A stretch of DNA of 64,000 bases from positions 35,801,078-35,865,077 of the forward strand of contig CM055095.1 in assembly GCA_029204225.1 (NCBI GenBank). Reading direction: 5' to 3'. Of the stretch, positions 45,947-56,999 are shown one piece after another. Below the pieces are notes generated by a model. That model had not been told where the DNA came from and did not search any database. It saw only the letters and a list, made by a program, of their open reading frames with translations. Origin of the DNA: Diphasiastrum complanatum. Its lineage: Eukaryota > Streptophyta > Lycopodiopsida > Lycopodiales > Lycopodiaceae. The translations under genes were made by a program, and so were the position numbers. Position 1 is the first letter of the stretch; each line of letters begins with the position of its first letter.

Positions 45947-47410
45947 ATGAATCTTGCTGAACCAAGAGAACCAGAGAAAATTGTGCAAATTGGAGCGCAA
46001 CTTACTCCCGAACAATTTCAAGCGTTAAGGAAGTTATTGATCAAATATCAAGACTATTTTGCATGGATGTACAAAGATCTAAAAGGGACTCCTACATCGG
46101 TTATTGAGCATACAATACCCTTGATGCTTGATGCAGTTCCTAAGGTCACAAGATTTTATCAATGTAATCCAAACGTTACTGAACTTATAAAGAAAGGGCT
46201 ACAAAGATTACTTGAAGCCGACTTTATTTACGAAATCGAACATGCAGAATGGGTTTTCCCAATTGTCGTCATTTCTAAAAATAGTGGGAAGATGAGAATT
46301 TGCGTGAATCTCAAAGCCTTGAATAAAGTGACGCAAAAGGATCACTTTCCATTACACTAAACTGAAAGCATAATAGACCGCCTTGCTGGAGCGGAAGCCT
46401 ATAGTTATTTGGATGGATTTAGTGGTTACAACCAAGTCAAGATCGTACCTACGGATCACCATAAAATAGCTTTTGCAACAAAATGGGAAACTTATGCTTA
46501 TAAATTTATGTCGTTTGGACTTTGTAATGCACCTAGTTCATTTCAAAGAGTGATGCAGTTCGCCTTCAAAGACTACTTGCAGAAATTTCTTGAAATCTCC
46601 TTGGATGATCTCGAAGTCCATAGTGCCGATACAAACCACTTGGATCATTTGGAAAAAGTATTTGAACGTTGTCACAAATACCAAATCTCCTTAAATCTAG
46701 AAAAGTGTCAAATTTGTGCTACTCATGGAGTTGTCCTTGGACATGTGATATCAAGACATGGCTTTGCTACGGATTATTCTAAAATCAAAGTCATAGTGGA
46801 GTTACCGCCGCCAGGAACAATTCAAGGAGTCTACATTTTTATGGGTCATGCAAATTACTATCGGATATTTATTTTATTCTTTGCAGATTTAGCAAGACCT
46901 ATATACAAGTTGACTATTGTACTGATTTGGACAGTTGAGGCGTTGGAAGCATTTGAAAAACTGAAGAAAGCTTTAGCTTCTGCACCAATACTACGAGCTC
47001 CAATTTGGACATTTGAGTTTCATGTTCATACTAATGCATCAAAATATGCTATTGGATCAGTTTTGATGCAGCTAGATGAATACAAGAAAGATTATCCTAT
47101 CAGATTTGCAAGTAGACAACTTACAGATCTTGAGAAGAATTATTCAACAACATAACGAGAAGCGTTGGCCATGGTTTTTTTTTTTTTAAAGTTTTGACAT
47201 TATCTAATGGCAACGCATTTTGAATTTTATACTGATCATCAGTCATTACTTTATTTAGTATACAAGATGTGTAATACGAGGCGTATTGCAAGATGGCTAC
47301 TTTTATTGACCGAATTCGATTTTCGAGTTGTGGTTCGAAAAGGTAAACGACATTATTTGGCCACCCATGTCTCAAGGATCGAAACAGCACCAGTTGATAC
47401 GAAGTAGAGA
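45947..47410 (+). pseudogene. Gypsy copy C reverse transcriptase and RNase H
   Basis: 45947-46360 covers the RT preface IVQIGAQLTPEQFQALRKLL, DYFAWMYKDLKGTP and MRICVNLKALNKVTQKDHFP. 46409-47155 continues DGFSGYNQVKIVP, FGLCNAPSSFQRVMQF, and the catalytic box at 46598-46609, which reads SLDD instead of YLDD. Then come CHKYQISLNLEKCQIC, GHVISRHGFATDYSKIK and the RNase H start FEFHVHTNASKYAIGS, in which the expected Asp before Ala-Ser is Asn. 47207-47407 holds FYTDHQSLLYLVYKM. A T-run at about 47176-47188 marks a local disruption. Confidence 0.88.
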
Positions 47411-47431
47411 TGAAGTACGAGATGCTACGTT

Positions 47432-48420
47432 GTGTATGTTGAAGTAGTGCCTGAGTGGGCAGCAGATACTGTTGAATATCTGATGCTAGGCCAACCCAAT
47501 GACTCCTTGACAAAAGTATCAGGACGGTGGTGGCCTACACTTCATAAAGATACAGAAAATTATATTCAGTCATATGATGTTTGTCAACTAGCACGTCATC
47601 CTACAAAGCAGAATTATGAATCTTTGCATCCGATTTTTTCGCAAGCACCATTCGAGAAATGGGGCCTTGACTACGTTGGTCCTATTCATCCTGCGGCAAG
47701 AGGATCTCAAGCTAGATACATCATCGTTGCAACTGATTATATTGACCAAGTGGGTTGAAGCTAAAGCAATTCGAGTTGCAAATGCGAAATTTACGACTAA
47801 GTTCCTTTATGAGCACATTATTGTTAGGTTTGGATGTCCTATCGATATCGTAAGCGATTATGGAACACACTTTGTTAATGAACGATAAAGTATCTGTTGG
47901 AAGACTTTTTCGTTATTCATCGGTTTAATACTCCGTATTAGCCGAGGGGTAATGGCCAAGCTGAATCTTCCAATAAGATTCTCTGCAACATTATGACAAA
48001 AACGGTTGAAGCAAGTCGTTTTGATTGGGAACATAAATTGCATGCATCATTATGGGCATTCAGAATAGCTTACAAAGGTAGTACGAATCAAACACCATTT
48101 CAGCTTGTCTACGGTCAAGAGGCAGTTATGTCGATTGAATTCTTGATACCATCCTTACGCATAGCAGCAACGAAACGGTTGGATGATCTGAAATTCTTAC
48201 AAATGCATCATGAGGCTTACAAAAACATTGTGAAATCATATTGATGGCATTTCATGCATTAGCAGCAGAGAAAGCTCATCGCAAGGCATGGCGCAATCGC
48301 CGATTACACAAAAAAGATATGAAGGAAGGAGATCTAGCATTAATGTATAAGATGAAACTGATCAAAGGCAAATTGAAGTTAACAAGTGAATGATCGTACA
48401 AGGTAAACGAGATATTGAAC
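47432..48420 (+). pseudogene. Gypsy copy C integrase
   Basis: A deletion joins PNDSLTKV directly to GRWWPTLHKDTENYIQ, removing both His residues of the HHCC domain, and the first Cys of CDVC is Tyr (QSYDVCQ). The catalytic core retains EKWGLDYVGPIHP, PIDIVSDYGTHFVN and RGNGQAESSNKILC, so all three catalytic residues are readable, although in different frames. NQTPFQLVYGQEAVMSIEFL and the RRLHKKDMKEGDLA segment follow. Frameshifts occur near 47740 and 47885. Confidence 0.86.
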
Positions 48421-49279
48421 TATGGAGCAGTTATTTTAAAACACTTGGATGGCCTTATCAGTTTTACTTTTGTTGTTTTATGATTTTTTTGTTTTTCATT
48501 ACTTGGTTGATTTTCTTTTTTTGGAAAGAGACAGTAGAAAAAAAAAAAAAAAGGAAGGAAAAGAATTATGAGCAAAAGTCAAAAAAAAATTCAGATCAGA
48601 AAAAGTTGAAGGAAAGTATTTTTAGGAATCAATCTTTTATTAAAAAATGACTTAGAAAAGCACTTTTTGAGTCATTTCTTGTACATACAGTCTTAGAAAC
48701 CTTTGCTGAGTTGCTAGATTGTACATCCATCTCAGATTTACCTACACTGAGTTGGGCGAAGGTTCTCTAGCAGAGTTACTACCTATTTTGAAGTCAGACG
48801 AATGTTCAGTAGTTTACCATTTTGGAAACCTTCGCCAAGCATCTTACAGTCCTTATTAACCTTCATCGACCTGCCAGATGGATTTAGAATGCCAAAATTA
48901 GGTTGGACATAGGTTCAGATCCTAAAAAAATTTATTATCTACAGTACCTAGGCGAAGGATGTTCTTAGGCGAATGATGAACCTTCGTCAACAGATCTTCA
49001 AAACCTTCGTTTAGTAACCTTCATTGAGATTTTTGGAAGCTTTTTTCATAGTACTAAGCATGCCTGCAAATTTTTGTCCAGAACTGAACAGCCAAACTAG
49101 TACTTTGTCTAATGGACTCTCCAAATTTACCTATAAAAGAGCTGAATTCGATTTCATTTTTCACTTGTGCTATCGAAGCTCTTGCCAAATTTTCTAGCGA
49201 CCAAAACTTTCCAAAACTTTCTTCCAGTCTTCTGATACACTCTTGCGCTGTTTACTTTCAGTTTTTGCCTACACTCATC
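48421..49279 (+). other. 3' untranslated region of Gypsy copy C with motif array
   Basis: A-rich tract at 48537-48575. Then AACCTTTGCTGAG (48698-48710), GGCGAAGGTT (48755-48764), GACGAATGTTC, AACCTTCGCCAAG, GGCGAAGGAT, GGCGAATGAT and three more AACCTTCRY copies up to 49020. Order and spacing follow those of copy A. Confidence 0.72.
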
Positions 49280-49740
49280 ATGTTTTCTACCGATACTTTT
49301 CAATCTCCTCAATATGTCTTCTACCGATACTTCTCAGTCTTCGCATAATGTCATTCATCCTGATGTTCCAACCAAAACTGACATCATGATACTTCCTAGC
49401 ACAAGCATGGTGGCTCAATGGATGGACCTTGCTGAGCCTCTGCTCACGATGATGGGGATCCACGAGCACACATTTTCAAGTAAAATCAAGCCAAGTCCAA
49501 ATTTTACATTACCTACCAGACAGGTACTCACAAGGTGCATGTTACTAAACCCGCCTTTTTTTGTCGCCACAGGAATATCCTCAAGAACTCAGTCTTTCCC
49601 GAACCACAAGCATGCCAAAAGTGTCATCAAGTCTTTTATTGACACGACAAATGAGCTTTAGTGGACCAATGATGGCTACTTGCTAGAATCTATCCGAGAT
49701 CCTACCATCCATGCCGCAGATCAACTTCTGAACAACTTCT
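49280..49740 (+). pseudogene. Gypsy copy C extra 3' ORF
   Basis: A 34-bp local duplication gives two near-identical starts, ATG at 49280 and at 49314. From the second the frame reads MSSTDTSQSSHNVIHPDVP, LPSTSMVAQWMDLAEPLLTM and SSKIKPSPNFTLPT, losing about 40 bases relative to copy A. After a shift it reads WTNDGYLLESIRDPTIHAAD and QLLNNFLMG, where segment D begins. Shared residues with copy A across the whole length support a genuine protein. No known domain. Confidence 0.62.
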
Positions 49741-49746
49741 TGATGG

Positions 49747-51636
49747 GCAAAATTACTTTTGAAAATTGTGAGCGTGCATTCAAAGTAGATCCAATCACTT
49801 GGACTATCAAACCGGTAGTCCAAAGAGGGGATGATGATTCATCAACAACGGATCATACCTGTGATCAACAAGTGAAGAATCTAAGAGTTCACTATGACTC
49901 TCAAACCGACACTGTCAATTGGAATCAAGCTCTTGCAACAGTGGATTCTACAACAGGCTATATGTGTCAACAAAATAATTGATTTGAAGTGAGCAAAATT
50001 TCCTTACTTGATTGAACTTTGGACACGCCGATCGCTTTTCCATTGAATATAATGAACCTAGCTTGGATATCAACTGATCCAATTCCAGCTCCGATTGAAG
50101 ATGATCTAGTACATGTTAGTCATGCTTTGACTTACGATGGAGAGGCAGAACTTACGGATGAGCAGATTCTTAATCATATGGATCCTACAAGATATGGAGT
50201 TCGATATATTCCGGATGAATCAATAATAAAACTGCCAAAAGTAGTTATATTGAAGGAAGACAATATGGCAGGACCTATGACAAAGAAACAAGCTAAGCAA
50301 CACTATAATATGGTTCTAAAATGAGAAAAATCATCTCTAGGAAAGTTGATTCCAAGAATGTACCACCTTTATTGGATAAAGAAAAAGGGAAGGTCGAATT
50401 CGGATGATACTTCAAGTAAAAGTTGTTGTAGAAAATCACCATCAAGGAAGTCATTACCCTCAGAGAAGAGTACATCTTCAAGAAAGTCCTCACCTCCACG
50501 ATCGATTCTTGCCAAGAAAACCAAACGGAGATCAAAGATCAACCCTTATGAGAAGAAACAATCTGAAAAACTCCAAAATGATATGCCAGAGTGTGATTAT
50601 GTTACCAAAAGCTCATCGTGAACCGGAGGAAAAAGAACCAGAAACCAGGGAGGTTTATGATGAGCCAATGAATCTTGCTGAACCAGGAGAGCCAGAAAAG
50701 ATTGTTCAAGTGGAGTGCAACTTACTCCTAAACAATTTCAAGCATTAAGAAAGTTATTGATCAAATATCAAGACTATTTTGCTTGGACGTACAAGGATCT
50801 CAAGGGAATTCCTACCTCGGTTATTGAGCATACGATACCCTTAATGCCTAATGCAGTTCCAAAGGTCACAAAATTTTATCGTTGTAATCCAAACGTTACT
50901 GAACTTATAAAGAAAGAGCTCCAACAATTACTTGAAGCTGACTTTATTTACGAAATTGAACATACAGAATGGGTTTCGCCAATTGTTGTCGTTCCTAAGA
51001 AGAATGGGAATATGAGAATTTGTGTGAATCTCAAAGCTTTGAACAAAGTGACACAAAATGATCACTTTTTGTTACCCTTTACTGAAAGCATATTGGACCG
51101 TCTTGCTGGAGCGGAATCATACAGTTTTTTGGATGGATTTAGTGGTTACAACCAAGTTAAGATAGCACCTGCGGATTACCACAAAACAACTTTTGCAACA
51201 TAATGGGAAACTTATGTCTTATAAAGTTATGACGTTTGGACTTTGTAATGCACCTAGTTCATTTCAACGAGTGATGCAATTTGCCTTTAAGGACTACTTG
51301 CATAAATCCCTTGAAATCTACTTGGATGAAATTGGAGTCCATAGTGCAGAAACAGACCATTTGGATCGTTTTGAAAAAGTATTTGAACGTTGTCGCAAAT
51401 ACCAAATCTCCTTAAATCCAGAAAAGTGTCAAATTTGGGTCATTGATGGAGTTGTCCTTGGACATGTGATATCAAGACATGGCATTGCTATGGATTATTT
51501 CAAAATCAAAGCCATTATCGAGTTACCACCGCCAGGAACAATTTGAGAAGTCTATGTTTTCATGGGTCATGCAAATTACTATAGGAACAATTTGAGGAGT
51601 CTATGTTTTTATGGGTCATGCAAGTTACTTGGTGAG
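49747..51636 (+). mobile_element. Gypsy family segment D (protease tail to RT)
   Basis: Collinear with copy B from about 19515 to 21310: ITFENCERAFKVDPITWTIK, then MTKKQAKQHYNMVLK, an SR-like linker at 50400-50540, RT with IVQV and FQALRKLLIKYQDYFAWTYK, MRICVNLKALNKVTQNDHFL and DGFSGYNQVKIAP. After a frameshift near 51203 come FGLCNAPSSFQRVMQF, the catalytic box mutated to YLDE (51319-51330) and GHVISRHGIAMDYFKIKAII. It has neither LTR, gag nor integrase. It ends in a 49-bp tandem duplication (51535-51625). Confidence 0.88.
51535..51632 (+). repeat. 49-bp tandem duplication at the end of segment D
   Basis: GGAACAATTTGAGAAGTCTA starts at 51535 and GGAACAATTTGAGGAGTCTA at 51584. Both run through TTTTATGGGTCATGCAA-like text (TTTCATGGG in the first). 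The family text ends about 10 bases later. Confidence 0.88.
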
Positions 51637-52257
51637 ATAATTCGTAGCCATGATAATATATCGGGCTTGTGAACTTCTTGCAGCAGGTAAGTTGGTGCCG
51701 TGATATATCTCTCGAAAGCATGTGCATTTTCCAACATCATAACACATCGCCACTGTGGTACTTGTGAGATTTATAGATCGTGATTTCGGGAAGAGTGTTC
51801 CCACCTCAGTCCTCCTAGCTTGGATATGCTTTGTTAAACTCCTCCAACATTAACATCTATTGGCTAGGACTCTTCGACGTGATTCTGTGCCGTACCTGTG
51901 TAGTTGTGGTAAGTGTGGGTGGTGGAGGGTTAGGTATGGTTGTGAAAACTTCACGAGGGAGTGTTGGGTATTTGTGAAGTCGATAAGCAGTGGATGGTGA
52001 ATAAGGGTGAGTGTCGAGGTACTGAGGTGATTGGTCATGTGGTGGTGAGAGTGGTGTGTCATTGATAGGGGGTGATGAGGCTTGACAGGTGGTGTCAGAT
52101 TGAGTGGCAGTGGGATTAGGCTCTTCAACTGATATGCCTTGTTCGTGGTAGTACCTCCTTGCGTGCTTTGAGGTTCCACCATTGTCAAGTGATACCCCAA
52201 ATTATCCCGTTGTTGTCCTGTATAGTGTGAAGGTCCAAGACCATCATTTTCTGCATC

Positions 52258-53848
52258 GTCTATGGTGTTTGGCATGTGTTTCTTCATGCTTTGTGTGTAA
52301 TGCTGGTAGCTACTGGGGTAATGTCTTTAGCTGTCCTTCTAGCTCCTCAATCCGTGCGTTGAGCACAGTTTGATTTGCTAGAGTGGCCTGCTGCAATTGT
52401 TGTGCTTGCGCTTGGTTCGCCATTAGTACCTGAGTTAACTTTTGATATGAAGTGAGAGATATTACAGTGCCCTCCGAGATTGGTGGTTCTTGGAACTACT
52501 TGAAATCAATGCCCATCATAGTGGCCCATAAGTTCATGTGGCTTCGTCGTTCATCTTCTAACTATATTTTCAGGGTCTTGATGAGATCATCCATGTGTTG
52601 TAAGCGTGCGTGAACATCCGTGTTTATTCGATGCAGCTCTTTGAGGTCAGTCATGAGTTTTATTTCTTTTTTTTTTAATTGAGCGACCTCTTGTTCTAAT
52701 TTCGTGGAACAAATTTGCCATTCTTATACCTTGTTTGTCAACTGCACGTTTTTCTCTTGCGAGAAGTTGCACCAATTTTGATACTCATTGATTGAAGAGT
52801 AGAGGTAATGCATGGCATCACTTTGAGCGTTAATGCCCCGTTGCACATTTTTCGGAAGATACTGCCACTCCCCAATAGTACGATACTGTTGAGAGGTGGA
52901 TGCATAGGTTGGTGGGGGATTTTGTTGTGGTTTTTGATACAATGTGGTGTATTGTTCATGATGGACGGATTGAGCAGATGGGGGTTGTGATGTTTGAGTG
53001 ATGGTGATAGGGATTGGAGATGTGTCGGCAGTTGTGATCGGAAAAGTGGAAAGTATTGTGGAAGTGGTGGCAGTAGCGATAGTGGTGGGTGTAGGAAATG
53101 GTGTGGTGGTAGCAGGTGGCGTGTTTAACAATGAAAGTGAGAATTCTTCAATGTTGAAGGATGCGTCAAAGACGTTTGGAAAATGTGTCAAAGATTGCAT
53201 AGAGGTGGTTGTGATTGGTGCAGTGGGGAGTGGGAGTGTGTTCGTGGAAACAAAGGGGATGTAATGGTGAGGGTGATGTAGTGGTGAGGATGAGTGTGCT
53301 GGGTAGTGTGACAGTGAGGGTTGATGTGATGGGAATTCATGAAAGGTGGTTCGTGGATCACTTACCATGAACGACATAGGTGGGACACCAGCTTCAGCCT
53401 CTGTCTCCTTTGTCTTAAAATGTGTCGTTGAAGAATTTGATGTTGCAATCAATTCTTCTTCAATGCCTTTCGTGATTTCCACTGTTGAGGTGTCTTTAGG
53501 TGTTGGATAGGGTGATTGTGCTGTGTCTCCCATTTCGTTGATATTTTCATACCCTTGGATGGTGGATTTGCGCAAGTGCTATTTGTTGCTGCTGGATGAG
53601 TCTTTACCTTGTGTGTGGCCCTCTAAATGTTCTTTTTTGTGTTGGCTATGGGCATGCTCTTTTAACCGTTGTAGCTCTAACTCTGTTTCCTTGCCACGTG
53701 TGGATGATACTGGTGTGTTTCTGCTAGTGATGTGGCACCGTTTGGGTGCTGGTCTGCTTGTTTCCTTTGCCTCTCCCCCTTTTATCCTCTTGGAGTGATG
53801 AGCTCGTGCCAAGGTGGTATGTGGCACATCTGGATATTTCTCTTGCAC
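52258..53848 (-). pseudogene. Long decayed ORF of unknown function, Ser/Thr/Pro-rich with coiled coil
   Basis: One - strand frame stays readable for about 530 codons, interrupted only by five stops (after NK near 53577, after NKV near 52724, and three TAG further on). N-terminal part: basic, with PDVPHTTLARAHHSKRIKGG. Middle (53575-52724, 283 codons): very rich in Ser, Thr, Pro and His, with no domain. C-terminal part: heptad-like and charged (CSTKLEQEVAQLKKKEIKLM, LKELHRINTDVHARLQHMD, then a Gln-rich LANQTVLNARIEELEGQLKT), predicted coiled coil. The frame before 53848 continues in another register to about 54415 with FLAAARPFLEWLNFDTWLFS. It lies downstream of a Gypsy RT/integrase remnant on the same strand, so it may be that element's extra ORF or a captured host gene. 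I do not recognise the protein. Confidence 0.55.
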
Positions 53849-54429
53849 TCAAGTGAGAATGTTACGGAATTCACCCAAGTAATGTTTTCTTATGATCATA
53901 TGCAGGAGATATCCGCACTTTGTGAGAGATTTTCTTGCTTTGGACGCTGCACATAATTTGATACTTATCTTTTCTGCCAAATGATAGGGTGAATAAAGTG
54001 CTGCTCGGAATCCTGTCAAATCTTGATGATTGTACCTCAGTGAGTAATGCAAGTAGGTCCGACGTTGTCCTAAGTCCTGGATCCGAGATGAGTTTGACGG
54101 CGTAACCGTCATTGTTGTAGATGGAGGTGTCATCGTCTTCCGTACAGAGCTGCGTCAAGTGATTCCTATCAAAAGATTACCCTATGTCGTGCATAGGCTC
54201 TCCTTCATTCAGGAACCCCAAGTGGTTTAGGATATGTGGTGATATAAGAATTAGATCCTCGTCTTTGCATCTAGGGATTCTGAATGTCTAGAGCTCATCA
54301 TCAAATGTAGAATAAGCTGCACACACCAGGCATTCATGTTGCACACCTGAGAAAAGTCATGTGTCGAAGTTTAGCCACTCTAGGAAAGGACGAGCCGCTG
54401 CTAGAAATCAGTAAATGAGACCAAGTGAA

Positions 54430-54700
54430 TTTTTGTAGTGCACCTGCTAGGTTTCATGTCTGATAAATCACTTTGCTTAGTTTTGGAACTCCACAATATC
54501 TGGCTTCCACCACTTCGTGAGGATTTTGAATAGAACCTTATTCGTAGACTCAGCCTGCCCATTACATCTTGGGTACCCCTTCATGTCATTGTAGTTCCAT
54601 GCGAAGTTATGACGATATTTTCTAAGGAGCTTCTCTAAGGCCGATGTTGTTCGGTGTTGAGGTGTGCTCCAATATGGACAAACTTGTCCTCTGTCTCATC
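54430..54700 (-). pseudogene. Collapsed Gypsy remnant: RT preface joined to integrase catalytic motif
   Basis: On the - strand KFVHIGAHLNTEQ and, after a one-base shift, ALEKLLRKYRHNFAWNYNDM are the plant Gypsy RT preface (compare IGAxLTPEQ and FAWSYxDMxG). This is followed with no gap by YPRCNGQAESTNKVLFKIL, the end of the integrase catalytic core with its Glu. The whole RT palm, RNase H and integrase N-terminus are missing. The frame ends IVEFQN-stop near 54495. Confidence 0.72.
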
Positions 54701-54789
54701 AGGCTCTTAAAGATTTAACTTCATGGTTTCGGGGCCATCATATGGCTCATTCCCCTTTGGCTCCCGTTGAGCTTGAGGCAAGTGGATAG

Positions 54790-55600
54790 TGTAGGGAAAA
54801 TAGTAATTATTCTTCCACAGAGAACACAATGAAAGTTTGAATAAATGAAACTAATATCAGTGTCTTCAATTGGGCCTGTTTCTGATCTATGTACTAATAG
54901 AACAATTTTTCTTGATTGATTATAGAGTGCGGAATTAATATGCGAAATTAAGAGACAACATAAGACAGTTTTAGACAAACAGAAACTATTGATCAAAAAT
55001 GAATTTATAATTCTGAATCTGAATTACCAATATACATCTCTTGCTGTCTTATCTCGTTGTTGTGTCTGTGACTGAATGAGTCTAAGAATCTCTTCAGTTT
55101 GAGAGAGTGTTTACAATGAGTAGTGCACATGTATGTATATTGCTATAGGATAGGTCTTTTGGCCTTTTTGATTACAGGTCTTTTGGCCTTTTAATTCTGT
55201 AACAGTAGATCTAACCATTTACGACGGTTGGTATTCAAATAAACATTCTGTTTTCAGGGTTGAATAATCTATGTTCCCGAATATCTCGCGACAGTCTGTC
55301 TCTTTGTTACAGCTTCGTATTTCGCAAATTGTTTGCGATAATTGACAGATTTGAGCTTGAAGAAGAATCCAAAATATTTTGCGAAATGTTCGCAACAGGT
55401 AAGGTTTGAACAAGAAATCTTTCAAGTCACCATAAGAAATCTGTTCGCGAATCTTTCGAGTTACCACAAGAACATTTCACGAATCTTTTGAGGTTGAACA
55501 CGAATAAAAATGTTTCGATTTCGAGATTCATTTCTCATCCTTTGTCATATAAACTGCGTACTTTGTTAGTAGAATCGAGATCTTGATCAGGTGTTCTACA
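54790..55600 (-). repeat. 3' LTR of the - strand Copia element (811 bp)
   Basis: On its own strand it starts TGTAGAACACC after the polypurine tract and ends TTTTCCCTACA, so the canonical TG...CA ends are present. It carries about 60 bp near 55495-55560 that are missing from the other LTR. Confidence 0.9.
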
Positions 55601-55615
55601 GCTCCCTCTCAAAGT
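55600..55615 (-). promoter_or_regulatory. Polypurine tract of the - strand Copia element
   Basis: On the - strand CACTTTGAGAGGGAGC directly precedes the LTR start TGTAGAACA, as expected for the plus-strand primer. Confidence 0.8.
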
Positions 55616-55642
55616 GGGCAGTTGGATTAACCCCAATCTTCT

Positions 55643-56995
55643 TCACTGTTTCTCGAACAAAGCTTTACTGAGTGGCTTTGTAAAGATATCAATTGTCATT
55701 TCCTCTGTGGGTATGAAGGCTGTCTTCAATATCTTCTTCTCAACTAAGTCTCGAATAATATGAAACTTGATAGCAATGTGCTTCGTTTTCGAATGAAATA
55801 CATGATCTTTCGTAAGATAGATTGCTGAAGTGTTATCCATTAACAAGACATAAGGTTCAGAAATAGAATCATCAAGTCCTTCCAACGTCTGTTTGATCCA
55901 GATCAGTTCATTTGCCATCTTGGCTGTTGCTACATATTTCGCTTCATAGGAAGATTGAGCTACTACTATTTGCTTTTTGCTTATCCATAGTATGGTTGCG
56001 CCAGATGCTAGAGTACAATCTCCTGAAATACTTTTGCTATCATCCTTCATGGATGCCCAACTTCCGTCACTGTAAGATTCAATATGAAATCTAGCTTCCT
56101 TCGAATAACACAGTCCATAGTCTTTTGTTTCTTGGAGATATTGTAGTACTCTTTTTGCTAACTTCCAATGCAACGATCATGGGTTTTGATTATATTGGCT
56201 CAGCCTGTATACAACAAATGCTATACCAGGTCTGGTATTGTTTGCAAGATACAATAATGATCCAATAAGCCTGCGATAGGGTGTATTGGCCATTTGCTTC
56301 TCTTCCTCGAGAGTCTGTGGACAATCTGCCTTGCTCAGTATTGTTCCATGTATCATGAGAGTATGCACACATTTGTATTCAAGCATGTTAAATTCTTCAA
56401 TGATCTTCAGAGTGTACTTTTGTTGGTGAAGATACAACTTGCCACCTTATCTCTTCTTGAGAAAATAAGCGTGTCATCAACATAGACAACTAAAATGATT
56501 ATTTCATTTTGGACATGCTTGATATAGACATTTGACTCAGCAAATAGAGGTTTGAAGCCTAAGGAACGTAGTGCTTCATATTACTACTTGTTTCAAACCA
56601 TAAATGCTTTTATTCATGTGACATCCGTATTCTGGATATTCTTGGCTTACAAAACCAAGTGGTTGGTCCATGAATAAGTCTTCTTCCAATTTCGCGTGCA
56701 AGAAAGCAGTCTTCTCATCCACAATATGGATTTTCAAATCATGAGCCACTGCATACGCGAATAACAAGCAAATTGATGTATGTTTGACTATCGGTGAGAA
56801 AGTATCAGTGTAGTCGATTCCATACTCCTGTGAAAATCCATTAGCAGCCAACCTTGCTTTGTATATGATGTTTTCTCCATCAGGACCTGTTTTGATCTTG
56901 TAGATCCACTTGTATTTGACTGGTTTTCTGCCATTAGGTATAGGTGCAAGTGTCCATACATTGTTCTTATACATGGATGACATTTCGTCCTCCAT
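55643..56995 (-). pseudogene. Copia (- strand) reverse transcriptase and RNase H
   Basis: RT (56995-56576): MEDEMSSMYKNNVWTLAPIP, KYKWIYKIKTGPDGENIIYK, IVDEKTAFLHAKLEEDLFMD (usual DVxTAFL changed to DEKTAFL) and YGCHMNKSIYGLKQ. After a deleted stretch, VVYVDDTLIFS is readable near 56490-56470. RT C-terminus and connection (56437-56177): YRRLIGSLLYLANNTRPGIA. RNase H (56173-55643): IESYSDGSWASMKDDSKSIS, SYEAKYVATAKMANELIWIK, DNTSAIYLTKDHVFHSKTKH and MTIDIFTKPLSKALFEKQ. Stops and frameshifts separate the three blocks. Confidence 0.9.
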
Positions 56996-56999
56996 TGCT

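Larger units (their letters stand above)
40795..49746 (+). mobile_element. Gypsy family copy C, 3' end replaced by copy D
   Basis: Same order as copy B: 5' LTR, primer site, motif-rich 5' UTR, gag, protease, SR-like linker, RT, RNase H, integrase, motif-rich 3' region and extra 3' ORF. In the 3' ORF at about 49745 (reading QLLNNFLMG) the sequence jumps in mid-word to the post-protease region of another copy (segment D). No 3' LTR is present. Catalytic residues are damaged in RT, and integrase lost its HH residues. Confidence 0.9.

Noticed and set aside
52182-53264. Open frames on the + strand over this interval
   Set aside because: They are antisense shadows of the longer and more consistent - strand frame.
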